From DATAEU01 sp046724395 (GTDB lineage: Bacteria; Actinomycetota; UBA4738; HRBIN12): a stretch of 42,014 nt of DNA. The DNA lies in the NCBI GenBank assembly GCA_046724395.1, contig JBKOWM010000044.1, positions 1 through 42,014 of the forward strand, read 5' to 3'. This document shows, piece after piece, positions 23,358-31,905 of this stretch; the stretch's first letter is position 1; the number at the start of each line of letters is the position of its first letter. The notes beneath the pieces were generated by a model, which did no database searches, was not told the DNA's origin, and saw only the letters and a program-made list of their open reading frames with translations. A program made the translations under genes and the position numbers.

Positions 23358-24343
23358 CTGCGCTCGAGGAGATCGTTCGCGACGAGAAAGCCCTTCGCGA
23401 CCGCGGCCACGTCCTGTCCGTCGATCACGACCTCGCCGACGAGCTCGGTCATCTTCGCCGTCGTGAGCCGGGCGCTCACCGCGTCGAGCAAACGCCGAAC
23501 CTCGGCGTTCACCTTGTCGGAGCGGATCACGGGCGTCAGGTTCTCGGCGTTTTGCAGATGCTTGTCGTCGACGAGCGGGACGAAGCCGTTCTCGCCGATG
23601 CGTGGATCGGTCGAGAACAACAAGCCGACCTGCACGGAGTCGTCGTTGAGGGCCGCGACGGTCAACGGGCCACCGACATCCAGCGGCTGGAAATCTTCGA
23701 ACAAGATGCCGTAGGTGCTCCGTAACCCAGGAATGCAAAACGGCCGTTGGGGACACTCCGGCGGCCCGCCGAGCGTCAGCTCGTCCGCGACGGGTGCCAG
23801 AGAACTCATCGTCGTCAGATGGAGCTGCTCGGCCGTCGTGGAGTTGGCGACGAACACGTTCGCGTCCTGCGCCGGCGACGGCGTCAGCAAGGTGATCCCT
23901 TTGGGTCCGAGCAGCCGAGCGTCCTGCCCAGCGACGGCCCCCGGATCGCTCGACGCGGTGGCGTTGGGGTCGAGGAACAGGAGCAAGGACGACAGATACT
24001 CGGGCTTCACGTCGATCTGGCCCGACTCCAACGCATTTTGGGAGACCTCGCGAGACCGGAGATCGAACTGTCGCTCGATCGTATAGCCGGCTCGCTCGAG
24101 AACCTGCGCGTACATCTCCGCGACGATCCGGTTCTCGGCGAATGCCCCGGACACGCCGACGACGATCAGGCGAGTCTCATCGGTAGCGGGATGCCGTGGC
24201 CCGGAGGTGATGCACGCGGCCATGACGAACGGGAGCGCCACGATGGACACCATGCGGGTCATGCGGCGCCGCAGGCGACCGGTCGCGCGTGCACGTGGCG
24301 CCAAAGCTCGTGGACGAGTCGACCCCGTGCCCTTACGGTTCAT
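23354..24343 (-). CDS. OpuAC/ProX-like osmoprotectant-type binding lipoprotein, cassette B
   Basis: 329 residues from ATG 24343, which follows the stop of the membrane cyclase gene by six bases; later in-frame ATGs at 24262 and 24253 would give a shorter signal peptide. The signal MVSIVALPFVMAAC ends in a lipobox. The mature part parallels the product at 17049-17972: ENRIVAEMYAQVLERAGYTI, QIDVKPEYLSSLLLFL, LTPSPAQDANVFV, LGGPPECPQRPFC and VSARLTTAKMTELV. It lacks a neighbouring ABC permease or ATPase. Unlike copy A it is not in the PAP2-kinase operon but convergent to it, and is probably the last gene of the cyclase operon. Confidence 0.85.
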   Translation of the reverse strand: MNRKGTGSTRPRALAPRARATGRLRRRMTRMVSIVALPFVMAACITSGPRHPATDETRLIVVGVSGAFAENRIVAEMYAQVLERAGYTIERQFDLRSREVSQNALESGQIDVKPEYLSSLLLFLDPNATASSDPGAVAGQDARLLGPKGITLLTPSPAQDANVFVANSTTAEQLHLTTMSSLAPVADELTLGGPPECPQRPFCIPGLRSTYGILFEDFQPLDVGGPLTVAALNDDSVQVGLLFSTDPRIGENGFVPLVDDKHLQNAENLTPVIRSDKVNAEVRRLLDAVSARLTTAKMTELVGEVVIDGQDVAAVAKGFLVANDLLERS

Positions 24344-24349
24344 TTTGTC

Positions 24350-25675
24350 TCAGGCCGTCGGAAGCGTCATCGGCACCGCCGAGGGACCGAGCAGGACGCG
24401 AACCGTCGTCGGGCCCTTGCCCTTCAGCTGGACGACCAGGGCGGGACCGAAGTCGTACCGGTCGATCAGCGCGCTAGCCGTCGACTCCGAGACGAGGACA
24501 CGACCCGGCTCCCCGTACTCCTCGAGCCTGGCGGCGAGGTTCACGGTGTCGCCCCACAGGTCGTACGCGAACTTCCGCTGTCCGATCACGCCCGCCACGG
24601 CCGGTCCGCTCGCAACCCCGCCGCGGACGACGATGGGGTCGCCGGAGGGCCACCGGACCTTCCCCGCCTCGGCGAGCATGTCGAGCGCCATCGCCACGGC
24701 CGCGTGGGCGTGCTCGGCCAGCGGGATCGGCGCGCCCGCGACGGCCATGTACGCGTCGCCGATCGTCTTGATCTTTTCGAGGCCGTGTCGCTCCGCGATG
24801 TCGTCGAAGCGACGAAACAGCTCATCGAGCGCATTCGCGAACTCGTCCGGCGACGATCGCGCGGCCTGGTCGGTCGACCCAACGGCATCCGCGAAGACGA
24901 CACTCACCTGGTCGAACGCCTGCGCGATCCGGACACCGGACGAGTGCTTGAGCTGCTCGACGACGGCCTGGGGAAGGATGTTCAACAGCAGGCCGTCGGA
25001 GCGCTGGCGCTCCTCGTCGAGCTGACGCTCGCGGAGGAACAGCCGCCTCGTGAACCGTTCCATTCGATACGCGGCGAACCCGCCCAGCGCCCCAAACGAC
25101 ACGAGGTACAGCGTCGCGAGCACGCGAGTCACGTCGTCGACGTAACGCGCCGTGAACGCGTACTCCAGGTAAGCGACGACGCCGATCACCGTGATGAGCG
25201 CGACGAGAACGAACCGGAGTCGGAGCAGCGTGTAGCTGAACGCCGTGATGAGGATCACACCGACGTAGCCGTACTCCAGAGGCAATGTCAACACATTCGA
25301 GACGTAGAAGACCCAGACGAGGATCGTCCCCGCGGCGATGGTCACCGACACCCACTCCCAGATGCGGCCGAAGAAGGGCGTGAACGTGAGGCCGAGGCCG
25401 ACGACCAGCATCGGGATGAACACACCCAACCGGACGATCATGTCGAGCCTCAGGTCGGCCAGGGCACCGATGTAGGGCCGCAGGAGCAGCCCCCACGAGA
25501 CCCAGAGCGCGATGCCGGTCAGGAAGGCGAAGCGGATGTTCGCCAGGTTGTGAAGGAAGAGGTCGGCCCGAAACGCCGCCTCCAGCGCGGGCTCACGAAA
25601 CCGCAGCCGAAGCCGATCCAGGCCGAGCGGACGACGTGACTCTTGAGATGGCTTCGCTGTCTCGATCTTGTCCAT
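24350..25675 (-). CDS. Membrane class III adenylate cyclase
   Basis: 441 residues. Six TM segments (about 46-65, 82-98, 108-128, 137-151, 155-171, 186-202) are followed by the linker LLNILPQAVVEQLK (230-243), typical before a cyclase domain. The catalytic domain has VVFADAVGST (first metal Asp D263), EKIKTIGDAYMAV (K303, second metal Asp D307), YDLWGDTVNLAAR (D376, R383). The Lys/Asp pair at the purine-selecting positions predicts ATP rather than GTP. It would act as a dimer and make cAMP in response to membrane signals. The start ATG 25675 follows the upstream cyclase stop by 77 bases; a TATCAT box at 25710-25715 could give extra transcription. Confidence 0.9.
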   Translation of the reverse strand: MDKIETAKPSQESRRPLGLDRLRLRFREPALEAAFRADLFLHNLANIRFAFLTGIALWVSWGLLLRPYIGALADLRLDMIVRLGVFIPMLVVGLGLTFTPFFGRIWEWVSVTIAAGTILVWVFYVSNVLTLPLEYGYVGVILITAFSYTLLRLRFVLVALITVIGVVAYLEYAFTARYVDDVTRVLATLYLVSFGALGGFAAYRMERFTRRLFLRERQLDEERQRSDGLLLNILPQAVVEQLKHSSGVRIAQAFDQVSVVFADAVGSTDQAARSSPDEFANALDELFRRFDDIAERHGLEKIKTIGDAYMAVAGAPIPLAEHAHAAVAMALDMLAEAGKVRWPSGDPIVVRGGVASGPAVAGVIGQRKFAYDLWGDTVNLAARLEEYGEPGRVLVSESTASALIDRYDFGPALVVQLKGKGPTTVRVLLGPSAVPMTLPTA

Positions 25676-25752
25676 GTGCTCTCGAGAAGAAGGCTGTGGC
25701 GCCGGAACGATGATATTGGCCGACGCGTCGTGCGTCGGGGCCGTCGGTTCGG

Positions 25753-28700
25753 CTACGCCCGCCCGAAGGTGCGCTCGGTCGAGGCCGCCGATACGACGTT
25801 TCCCTTTGCGACGTAGAGCCCGTGGGCCCGTCGCAGCACACCCTCGCTTGCCTCGTGATCGCCGGCGGCCGAGAGAACCTCGCCGAGGTCGACGAGCGCG
25901 TCTGCCTTCATGTTGATGTCGTCGGTCTCCTCGGCCAGGGCGACGGCGGCGCGTACGAGGCGAACGGCCTCGTCGAGCTCGCCGCCGGCCGCCACGATCA
26001 GCGCGCGTGCCGTCCGCCATAGCACCTGCGTCGTGATGTCGTCGTCTGCGCCGGTCTCCTCGGCCAGTGAACAGAACATGGCCGCCTCCTCGATCCGACC
26101 CTGCCTCCTGATCGCATGCGAGAGCATCGCCGAGACGGTGGACAGGTACGCGCGCTCACCGAGCTCCTCGATGGTGTCGTACCCGGCGCGCAGCGCGCGC
26201 TCGGCGCCGGCGTAGTCGCCGGCCAGCGTCTCGACGTAGCCCGCAGCGTCGGAGACGAAGGCCGCCCGCAGGCGGAGCCCGAGGTCCTCGAGCACCCGCG
26301 CGCTCTCGGCGACCAGCGCGCGGCCCTCGTCGAATCGGCCGAGCATCGCGTAGGCGACCCCGCGCGTCCGCAGCGCTCCCGCACCCGCGGCGCGGTTGTC
26401 GCTGACCGTGGAGATCCAGTCGCAGCGTGCGATGACATCGGGCACGGGCGTCGGCCCGTACAGGGCGGACCCCGCGTACTGGCGCAGGCTCGCCGCCTGC
26501 TCCGCGCTCGCGCCCGCCTTGCCGGCATGCTCGATCGCCCGCTGGAGGAGCGCGTCGACGTCCGCGTAGCGACCACGCGTCCAGTGGACGTCGGCCATGA
26601 GCCGCAACGCTCGAGCAAGACCGAGGTCGTCGCCGAGCTCCTCGAAGACCGGCGTCACGCCCTCGAGGAGACGGAGCGCCTCCTCGGATCGGCGCTCCGG
26701 CTCGGTGAACTCGCGCAGCACGAGCGACACGACGTGTGCGTGCGCCTCGAGCCCGCGGTCGCCCGTCGTCGTGGCCTCCTCGATCAGTCGCTCGGCCTGC
26801 TGGAGGTCGCCGGTCTCCATGACCGCTTCCGCCAGGTCGGGGGCGATCTCGGCACGCCGCGCGTCGTCTGCCGGAACGATCTCGTGGGCACGCGAGAGCA
26901 GGTTCGCCGCGGCGGACACGTCACCGCGGGCGAGCGCGCGACGGCCCGCGTCCGCGAGCGCCCGGTGGGCGGCTTCGACGAGGCGGTCGACCTCGGCTCC
27001 GGAGCGTGCGAGGTCTCGCAGGTATCGGGCGGCGCGCTCCTGGTGGTACGCGAGGATCTCCTGGAACTCGCCGACGCGGTCTCCCGCCACGCGCTCCAGC
27101 CACTCCGCAAACTGCGCGTGCAGTGTCGCGCGCGCGGCCTTCGACATCTCGGCGTACGCGGTCTCCTGGACGAGCTGGTGATGAAATCGAAAGGCGTCCT
27201 CCCCGACGAACGGCGAATCGTCGGGGGCTATCAGTTGGCGGCGGATGAGGCTCTGCAGGATCCCGCCGACGCGCGCCCGCACCGTTTCGGGGACCATGTC
27301 GGCGATCGCCCCCCAGGAGAACGACCTGCCGATCACCGCCGCAGCCTGCACGACCACCGACTCGTCGGGGGCGAGCCGGTCGAGCCTCGCGGCCAGGAGC
27401 GCGTGGATCGTCGGTGGCACCGCGATCGTGGCTACGCCCCTCGCGGCGACGCCGGGAGGGTCGTCGTAGCGAAGCATCTGCAGGATCTCCTCGACGAACA
27501 GCGGATTGCCGTCACCCGTTTCCGCGATCCGCCGGCGCAGCCCGTCGTCGATCCGGCCGTCGCCGAGCAGGTCGTCGATCAGGGCGAGCGTCTCGGCGCG
27601 TCGCAACGGGGCAAGCCGGATCGTCTCGACGGAGGGGAGCTGGGTCAACCACTCGGGACGCTCCTCGAGAAGCTCGTTGCGCGCCAGACAGACGACTAAG
27701 ACGGCCACGTCGCGCAGAGTGCGCACCACGTAGTCGAGTAGGTCGAGGAAGGCGGGCTCCGCCCACTGCAGATCATCGAACGTGAGCACGAGCGGCCGGT
27801 CGCGCGCCACCCATTCGATCAGCCGGCGAATCGCCCAGAACGTCTCCTGCATGGCTGGCGTTCCACCGGCGAGCCCGGTAGCCGCGGCGACGCGATCGAA
27901 CAGCAACGCGGCGTCGTCGGCGTGCTCGAGCAGCGCCGCCACCCTCGAGCCGGCCGCCTCCCGCGGCTGATCTGCCTCGACCCCTGCGAGGTGCCAGACG
28001 GTCTCGGCGACGGGCCAGAAGGTGATGCCGTCCCCGTAGGGGAGACACCGTCCGGCCGCGGTGATCGCGTCGCCCGCGAGCGCGCCGACGAACTCGGCGA
28101 CGAGGCGCGATTTTCCGACGCCCGCGTCGCCCACGACCGCGACGACGCGACACTGCCGCCGGGCGACCGCCTGCTCGTACGCGTCGTTCAGCCTTCCGAT
28201 CTCCGACTCACGCCCGATGAGGCGCGGTGGTTCAGGCCGCCCGGTCACCCGCCCTTCGAGCACGCCGATCAGCGGGTAGGCCGTCACGGCGTCGCCCTTG
28301 CCCTTCAGCACGAGCGACATGGCCTCGCCGACACGGACCATGTCGCGCACGAGCCGGTACGTGTCGCGGCCGACCAGGATGCCGCCTGGCGTCGCCGCCG
28401 TCTGCAGTCGCGCCGCGACGTTCACGGCATCACCGATGACCGATTCCGCGCCACCGACGTCGCCGACGAGCACCTCACCGGTGTTGACGCCGGTCCGGGT
28501 CGCGATCGACACGCCCGTCGTGTGCTCGAGCTCCTCGTTCAGCGTGGCGAGCGCGGCGCGCATCTCGGCGGCCGCGCGGACGGCGCGCAGCGCGTCGTCC
28601 TCGTGCAGCGTCGGTACGCCGAACACGGCCATCACTGCATCGCCGATGTACTTCTCGACGGTCCCGCCGTGCCGCTCCAGGACGGTCTGCATCTCGGAGA

Positions 28701-28902
28701 AGAATCGGGTCATGACCGAGCGGACCCGCTCGGTGTCGAGCTCCTCCGCCATTGGGGTCGAGCCGACGACGTCGCAGAACACGACGGTCACGGTCTTGCG
28801 CGCCTGACCGCTCTCCGGAGTCGTCCGCAGTCTCGCGCCGCACCACATGCAGAATTGCGCGTTCGGCGGGTTGTCCCGCGTGCAGACGCGACACGACGCC
28901 AC
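25753..28902 (-). CDS. Class III cyclase - AAA-type NTPase - helical repeat regulator with N-terminal zinc ribbon
   Basis: 1049 residues from a GTG at 28902. Order: zinc ribbon CxxC...CxxC (C4, C7, C18, C21); cyclase domain (about 36-215) with VVFCDVVGST (D44), EKYIGDAVMAVFG (D88) and ESVIGDAVNVAARL; linker LIGRESEIGRL; NTPase with Walker A GDAGVGKS (258-265) and a Walker B VLTFDDLQWAEP; then about 500 residues of helical TPR-like repeats. This is the soluble cyclase/MalT-like architecture found in actinobacteria and Chloroflexi. All cyclase metal residues are present. A TACAAT box five bases before the GTG and the absence of a Shine-Dalgarno point to a leaderless mRNA; the longer upstream frame is Arg-rich shadow. 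Confidence 0.92.
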   Translation of the reverse strand: MASCRVCTRDNPPNAQFCMWCGARLRTTPESGQARKTVTVVFCDVVGSTPMAEELDTERVRSVMTRFFSEMQTVLERHGGTVEKYIGDAVMAVFGVPTLHEDDALRAVRAAAEMRAALATLNEELEHTTGVSIATRTGVNTGEVLVGDVGGAESVIGDAVNVAARLQTAATPGGILVGRDTYRLVRDMVRVGEAMSLVLKGKGDAVTAYPLIGVLEGRVTGRPEPPRLIGRESEIGRLNDAYEQAVARRQCRVVAVVGDAGVGKSRLVAEFVGALAGDAITAAGRCLPYGDGITFWPVAETVWHLAGVEADQPREAAGSRVAALLEHADDAALLFDRVAAATGLAGGTPAMQETFWAIRRLIEWVARDRPLVLTFDDLQWAEPAFLDLLDYVVRTLRDVAVLVVCLARNELLEERPEWLTQLPSVETIRLAPLRRAETLALIDDLLGDGRIDDGLRRRIAETGDGNPLFVEEILQMLRYDDPPGVAARGVATIAVPPTIHALLAARLDRLAPDESVVVQAAAVIGRSFSWGAIADMVPETVRARVGGILQSLIRRQLIAPDDSPFVGEDAFRFHHQLVQETAYAEMSKAARATLHAQFAEWLERVAGDRVGEFQEILAYHQERAARYLRDLARSGAEVDRLVEAAHRALADAGRRALARGDVSAAANLLSRAHEIVPADDARRAEIAPDLAEAVMETGDLQQAERLIEEATTTGDRGLEAHAHVVSLVLREFTEPERRSEEALRLLEGVTPVFEELGDDLGLARALRLMADVHWTRGRYADVDALLQRAIEHAGKAGASAEQAASLRQYAGSALYGPTPVPDVIARCDWISTVSDNRAAGAGALRTRGVAYAMLGRFDEGRALVAESARVLEDLGLRLRAAFVSDAAGYVETLAGDYAGAERALRAGYDTIEELGERAYLSTVSAMLSHAIRRQGRIEEAAMFCSLAEETGADDDITTQVLWRTARALIVAAGGELDEAVRLVRAAVALAEETDDINMKADALVDLGEVLSAAGDHEASEGVLRRAHGLYVAKGNVVSAASTERTFGRA

Positions 28903-28907
28903 GCGGC

Positions 28908-28913
28908 ATTGTA
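28908..28913 (-). promoter_or_regulatory. -10 box TACAAT of the cyclase/NTPase gene (leaderless)
   Basis: Minus strand TACAAT, five bases (GCCGC), then the GTG start at 28902. The hexamer is one base from the consensus TATAAT. No Shine-Dalgarno fits in the gap. The -35 is weak (GGGCAA). Confidence 0.55.
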
Positions 28914-28930
28914 GGCGCCGGTCCCGCGAG

Positions 28931-28959
28931 TTGCCCCCCGGAGACCTCCCGCCTACGCT
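28931..28959 (+). promoter_or_regulatory. Promoter of the gene at 28992
   Basis: TTGCCC (28931-28936), 17-base spacer, TACGCT (28954-28959). Transcription would start near 28966, leaving a leader of about 26 bases with GAGGAGGG seven bases before the ATG. Confidence 0.5.
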
Positions 28960-28991
28960 CGGACGCTCCGGCAGCCGAGGAGGGCGGCGCG

Positions 28992-29399
28992 ATGCAGCGG
29001 GAAACCACGGAGGGGAGCGAGGCCCGCGTCTGGATCGGCGTGACAAAGGCCGAACAGACCGTCGACTTCGGCCTCGATGGTGCGGCGCAGGTGGCCAGCT
29101 TCGACGAGGATCTGTACGAACCCGATCCCGACGATGACTGGAAGCCCGGAAGGCTCGTCGGCGAATTGAACGCGATCTACGTCGGCACCGCCGGTCGCGA
29201 ACGAGCAGTCGTTCAGGTGATCTTCCGATTCACCGAGTACGGAGCGCGCGAAACGATGACGGCCACGGGGTCGCTCGAGTACGCGGGCGGCGTCCGGACT
29301 GGAGCCATGAGCGTGACGGGGGGAACCGGACGGTTTGCCGGCCGCTTCAGCGAGATCGACGTCGACCACCGGAACCCGCACAAATACACGGCATCCTGA
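28992..29399 (+). CDS. Small beta-rich protein, dirigent/allene-oxide-cyclase-like barrel motif, hypothetical
   Basis: 135 residues from ATG 28992, which has GAGGAGGG seven bases upstream. The protein is polar and strand-rich, without signal peptide or TM segment. Near the end, SVTGGTGRFAGRFSEIDVD resembles the TGGTGxFAGARG turn seen in allene-oxide-cyclase-barrel and dirigent-like proteins of actinobacteria; the rest gives no clear match, so this is weak. The N-terminal charged region reads WIGVTKAEQTVDFGLDG. It is divergent from the cyclase/NTPase gene, with both promoters inside about 60 bases. Confidence 0.65.
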   Translation: MQRETTEGSEARVWIGVTKAEQTVDFGLDGAAQVASFDEDLYEPDPDDDWKPGRLVGELNAIYVGTAGRERAVVQVIFRFTEYGARETMTATGSLEYAGGVRTGAMSVTGGTGRFAGRFSEIDVDHRNPHKYTAS

Positions 29400-29567
29400 C
29401 CCTCGCGATCTCGTCGCCGAATCGTCGCGCGGAGACGTGCACAGTGCCCGCCTATCGAGCCGGCGGCTGGTGTGTATGGACCGCGTGCCGGAGTCCGCCT
29501 AGCGGACGTCGACAGGCGATGGCTGCGTGAACTTCGGGCAACACGCGTCTCCGCATCTCAGGCATCG

Positions 29568-31559
29568 TCACCTCGACGATTGCCCGACGAAGGTTCCGGC
29601 GCGGGCGGAGCGTCCGTCGAAATCGGACATGCTCAGCACGTCTCCAACGGGGAGCCACAGGCAGAAGACCGATCCCGACTCGTCGGAGCGCTCCAGCCAC
29701 ACCCGTCCGCCGAGGGACTCCGCCGTCCGGCGGCAGATGTGCAGGCCGAGCCCGACGCCGCCATTGGACCGCGTAAGTCCCCGGTCCAGCTGGTAGAAGC
29801 GGTCGAAGATCCGCTCGCGCTCCGGTTCGGGGATGCCGGGTCCGCAGTCGCGGATCGAGACGCGCACGCCGTCACCGTCCGTCTGGGCCGAGACGGTGAC
29901 CGACGTTTCCGGCGGGGAGTACTTGAGCGCGTTGTCGAGGAGGTTCGAGACGATCCGGCGAACGTCCTCCTCGCTCGTCCAGACGGGCTGGACGGACGGG
30001 GGGAACCGCAGAACGATTCGGTTGGGTGCGACGTGCTCAACGCGATCCTGGACCACGCGTTCGACGAGCCCTGCGAGTCCGACGGGACCAGACTGGCTGC
30101 TCGCCACCGACGACTCGACACGCGAGGTGAAGAGCAGATCCTCGATCAGCGAGCGGAGCCGCTCCCCGGCGCGGTCCGCGCCGACGAGAAACTCCTCGCG
30201 TTCCTTCTCCGACATCGCTCCGCCGGCGCCGAGCATCGTCTTGACATATCCCTGGATGCTCGTCAGCGGGCTCCGGAGCTCGTGAGAGATCGTCGCGAGG
30301 AAATCGTCCTTGAGCTTGTTCGTCTCCGTCTCGCGCGCGAGCGCATCCTCGACGCGCTGCATGACGCGAGCGTTGGCGATCGTGACGCCGATCTCGCCCG
30401 CCAGCCCCTCGAGCAGATCGAGGTCCTCGGCACGAAACGTGCTGAAGCCGCCGACGCGATTCGCGACCATGAGCACGCCGACCCTCCCATCCTCGGTGCT
30501 CACCGGTGCCACGATCGCGTCGGTGATGCCGATCGAGGCGAAGTGCTCCGCGAGCTGTGCGTTGGGGATCGGGCGGTCGAGCAGCACGCCGTCGCGCTCG
30601 GCCGCCACCCGCGCCCAGACGCCGCGGGTGGGATCGAGGGCGGTCGGGGTGAGCGTCGAGACCGTCTCGGCGGGACCGACGCGCGAAACGAGATGTTGGT
30701 TGGGAACATCGTCGGGGAGGACGAGCTCGGCGATGTCCGCATGAAACATTTGGCGGACATGGCCGAGCAGCCGGGGAAGCATCTCGTCCGGATGGAGCGA
30801 TCGCTGCGCGACTCGGCTGGCGGCCTGGAGCAGGACCGCGTCCTCGTGTTTGTGTTGCACGTCGACGTACGCTCGACCGGCGAACAGGATGCCGACCGCC
30901 GGGATGGCCACCAGGACCAGCCCCGGCGGGTACTGGATCAACACCATCACGGCGGCGAGCGCCGTTGCTGTCTTGGCGAATGTGAGGGCGGTTCCGACGC
31001 CCACGATTCGATCCAAACGGATACGGGTGTTCTCCGAGACAGCGACGGCAGCATTGCTCACGACTCCGTCGACAACGTCCGCGGCGAGCGTCGCCGCGAA
31101 CGCACCCAGCCAGACGGCGGGCCACGCTGCCCCCGCGAATCCGACGATCGACGTCAGCACGAGCGCCGCGACGACCGTCGTCGTCGCTCGCAGCGCGACC
31201 TGAAATGCGCCACGAACAACCGTCTCACGGCGAAGCGCCAGGACGGCTATGAGGCCGAGGGTCTGCGCCAATGCCACGACGGCAGGCGGCGCGAAGACGA
31301 GACCGATGATGAGCGGCACCTCTGATAGGGAGAAGGAGCGCGTGTCGCGTCCGACCCTGACATGAAGCACGAGCAGTTCCGCTAGCGCGAACCCGGCGGC
31401 GAGCATCCACCACGCCACGCGGACGCCGCCGAGCGGAGGCGCCGGCGAGGGCGCGACCGCGAGCAGGGCAACCACGGAAAAGACGGCGAGCGCGACGCTC
31501 AAAAACCAGACCCGTGCCGTCCCGCTGATCCGTGACGATTTGAGGTGAACGATCAGCAC
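29568..31559 (-). CDS. Membrane GAF-domain sensor histidine kinase, copy 1
   Basis: 663 residues from a GTG at 31559. The N-terminal about 230 residues are a multi-TM sensor region (six to eight segments) ending in FAGRAYVDVQHKHEDAVLLQ; a GAF domain covers about 250-400 (VGVLMVANRVGGFSTF). HisKA follows with SHELRSPLTSIQGY (H426), then HATPase_c with IVSNLLDNALKYS, DCGPGIPEPERERIFDRFY and GVGLGLHICRRTAESLGG. All kinase residues are intact. It is clearly paralogous to the kinase at 35623-37590, including the TM region. No response-regulator gene lies nearby. The GTG start matches the paralogue's start by alignment (VWFLSVAL / VWLLTVGL), has no Shine-Dalgarno and overlaps the end of a short upstream ORF. 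Confidence 0.88.
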   Translation of the reverse strand: MLIVHLKSSRISGTARVWFLSVALAVFSVVALLAVAPSPAPPLGGVRVAWWMLAAGFALAELLVLHVRVGRDTRSFSLSEVPLIIGLVFAPPAVVALAQTLGLIAVLALRRETVVRGAFQVALRATTTVVAALVLTSIVGFAGAAWPAVWLGAFAATLAADVVDGVVSNAAVAVSENTRIRLDRIVGVGTALTFAKTATALAAVMVLIQYPPGLVLVAIPAVGILFAGRAYVDVQHKHEDAVLLQAASRVAQRSLHPDEMLPRLLGHVRQMFHADIAELVLPDDVPNQHLVSRVGPAETVSTLTPTALDPTRGVWARVAAERDGVLLDRPIPNAQLAEHFASIGITDAIVAPVSTEDGRVGVLMVANRVGGFSTFRAEDLDLLEGLAGEIGVTIANARVMQRVEDALARETETNKLKDDFLATISHELRSPLTSIQGYVKTMLGAGGAMSEKEREEFLVGADRAGERLRSLIEDLLFTSRVESSVASSQSGPVGLAGLVERVVQDRVEHVAPNRIVLRFPPSVQPVWTSEEDVRRIVSNLLDNALKYSPPETSVTVSAQTDGDGVRVSIRDCGPGIPEPERERIFDRFYQLDRGLTRSNGGVGLGLHICRRTAESLGGRVWLERSDESGSVFCLWLPVGDVLSMSDFDGRSARAGTFVGQSSR

Positions 31560-31660
31560 GTTGCACCGCCCGACGGAACGCTCGAGGACACGCCCGGCCG
31601 CGATCGGACCACGTCCGGAGCCCACGCGGCGCGCCCGATCTGGCTCAGCATCTTGTCCAT
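31553..31660 (-). CDS. Possible 35-residue leader peptide upstream of histidine kinase 1
   Basis: ATG 31660 has GGGAGG five bases upstream, one of the best ribosome-binding sites in the window, yet its frame (MDKMLSQIGRAAWAPDVV..., ending GGATC) stops at 31553, four bases past the GTG start of the histidine kinase. The kinase GTG itself has no Shine-Dalgarno, so translation could be passed on by coupling. No homology recognised. An alternative is a frameshift linking this start to the kinase frame. Confidence 0.35.
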   Translation of the reverse strand: MDKMLSQIGRAAWAPDVVRSRPGVSSSVPSGGATC

Positions 31661-31905
31661 GTCGCCTCCCTCGTCTGGGCACCGATTGTGACCAGGCCGA
31701 CGTATGACCGAATCGGGCGACAGGTTGTTTCTCGTGCTTCCGAGCGGGACGACGTTCGGCCCGTCTCCGGGCCGGCGCGGCCTACGCCGTACGACCCGTA
31801 CGAGCGACGACGAGTCAGACGCCGCTCGGCGACCCGAGCGACACACGCCCCATCGCGACGGGACAGCCGATCCCCGTCAGGTGATGGAGCCCAAGGCGAT
31901 CGTCG
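31661..31905. other. Non-coding stretch between histidine kinase 1 leader and the Asp-box protein
   Basis: About 245 bases between the leader start and the stop of the next gene. It holds the GGGAGG of the leader and presumably a promoter; a CACAAT near 31690 on the minus strand is the best -10 candidate but no good -35 is present. No gene is seen on either strand. Confidence 0.4.

Noticed and set aside
23747..25639. 630-codon plus-strand open frame
   Set aside because: Arg/His/Asp-rich antisense shadow of the binding lipoprotein and membrane cyclase genes; no recognisable domain.
29472..31325. 617-codon plus-strand open frame
   Set aside because: Lies entirely opposite histidine kinase 1; composition is low-complexity R/D/E/H, as expected for an antisense frame in GC-rich DNA.
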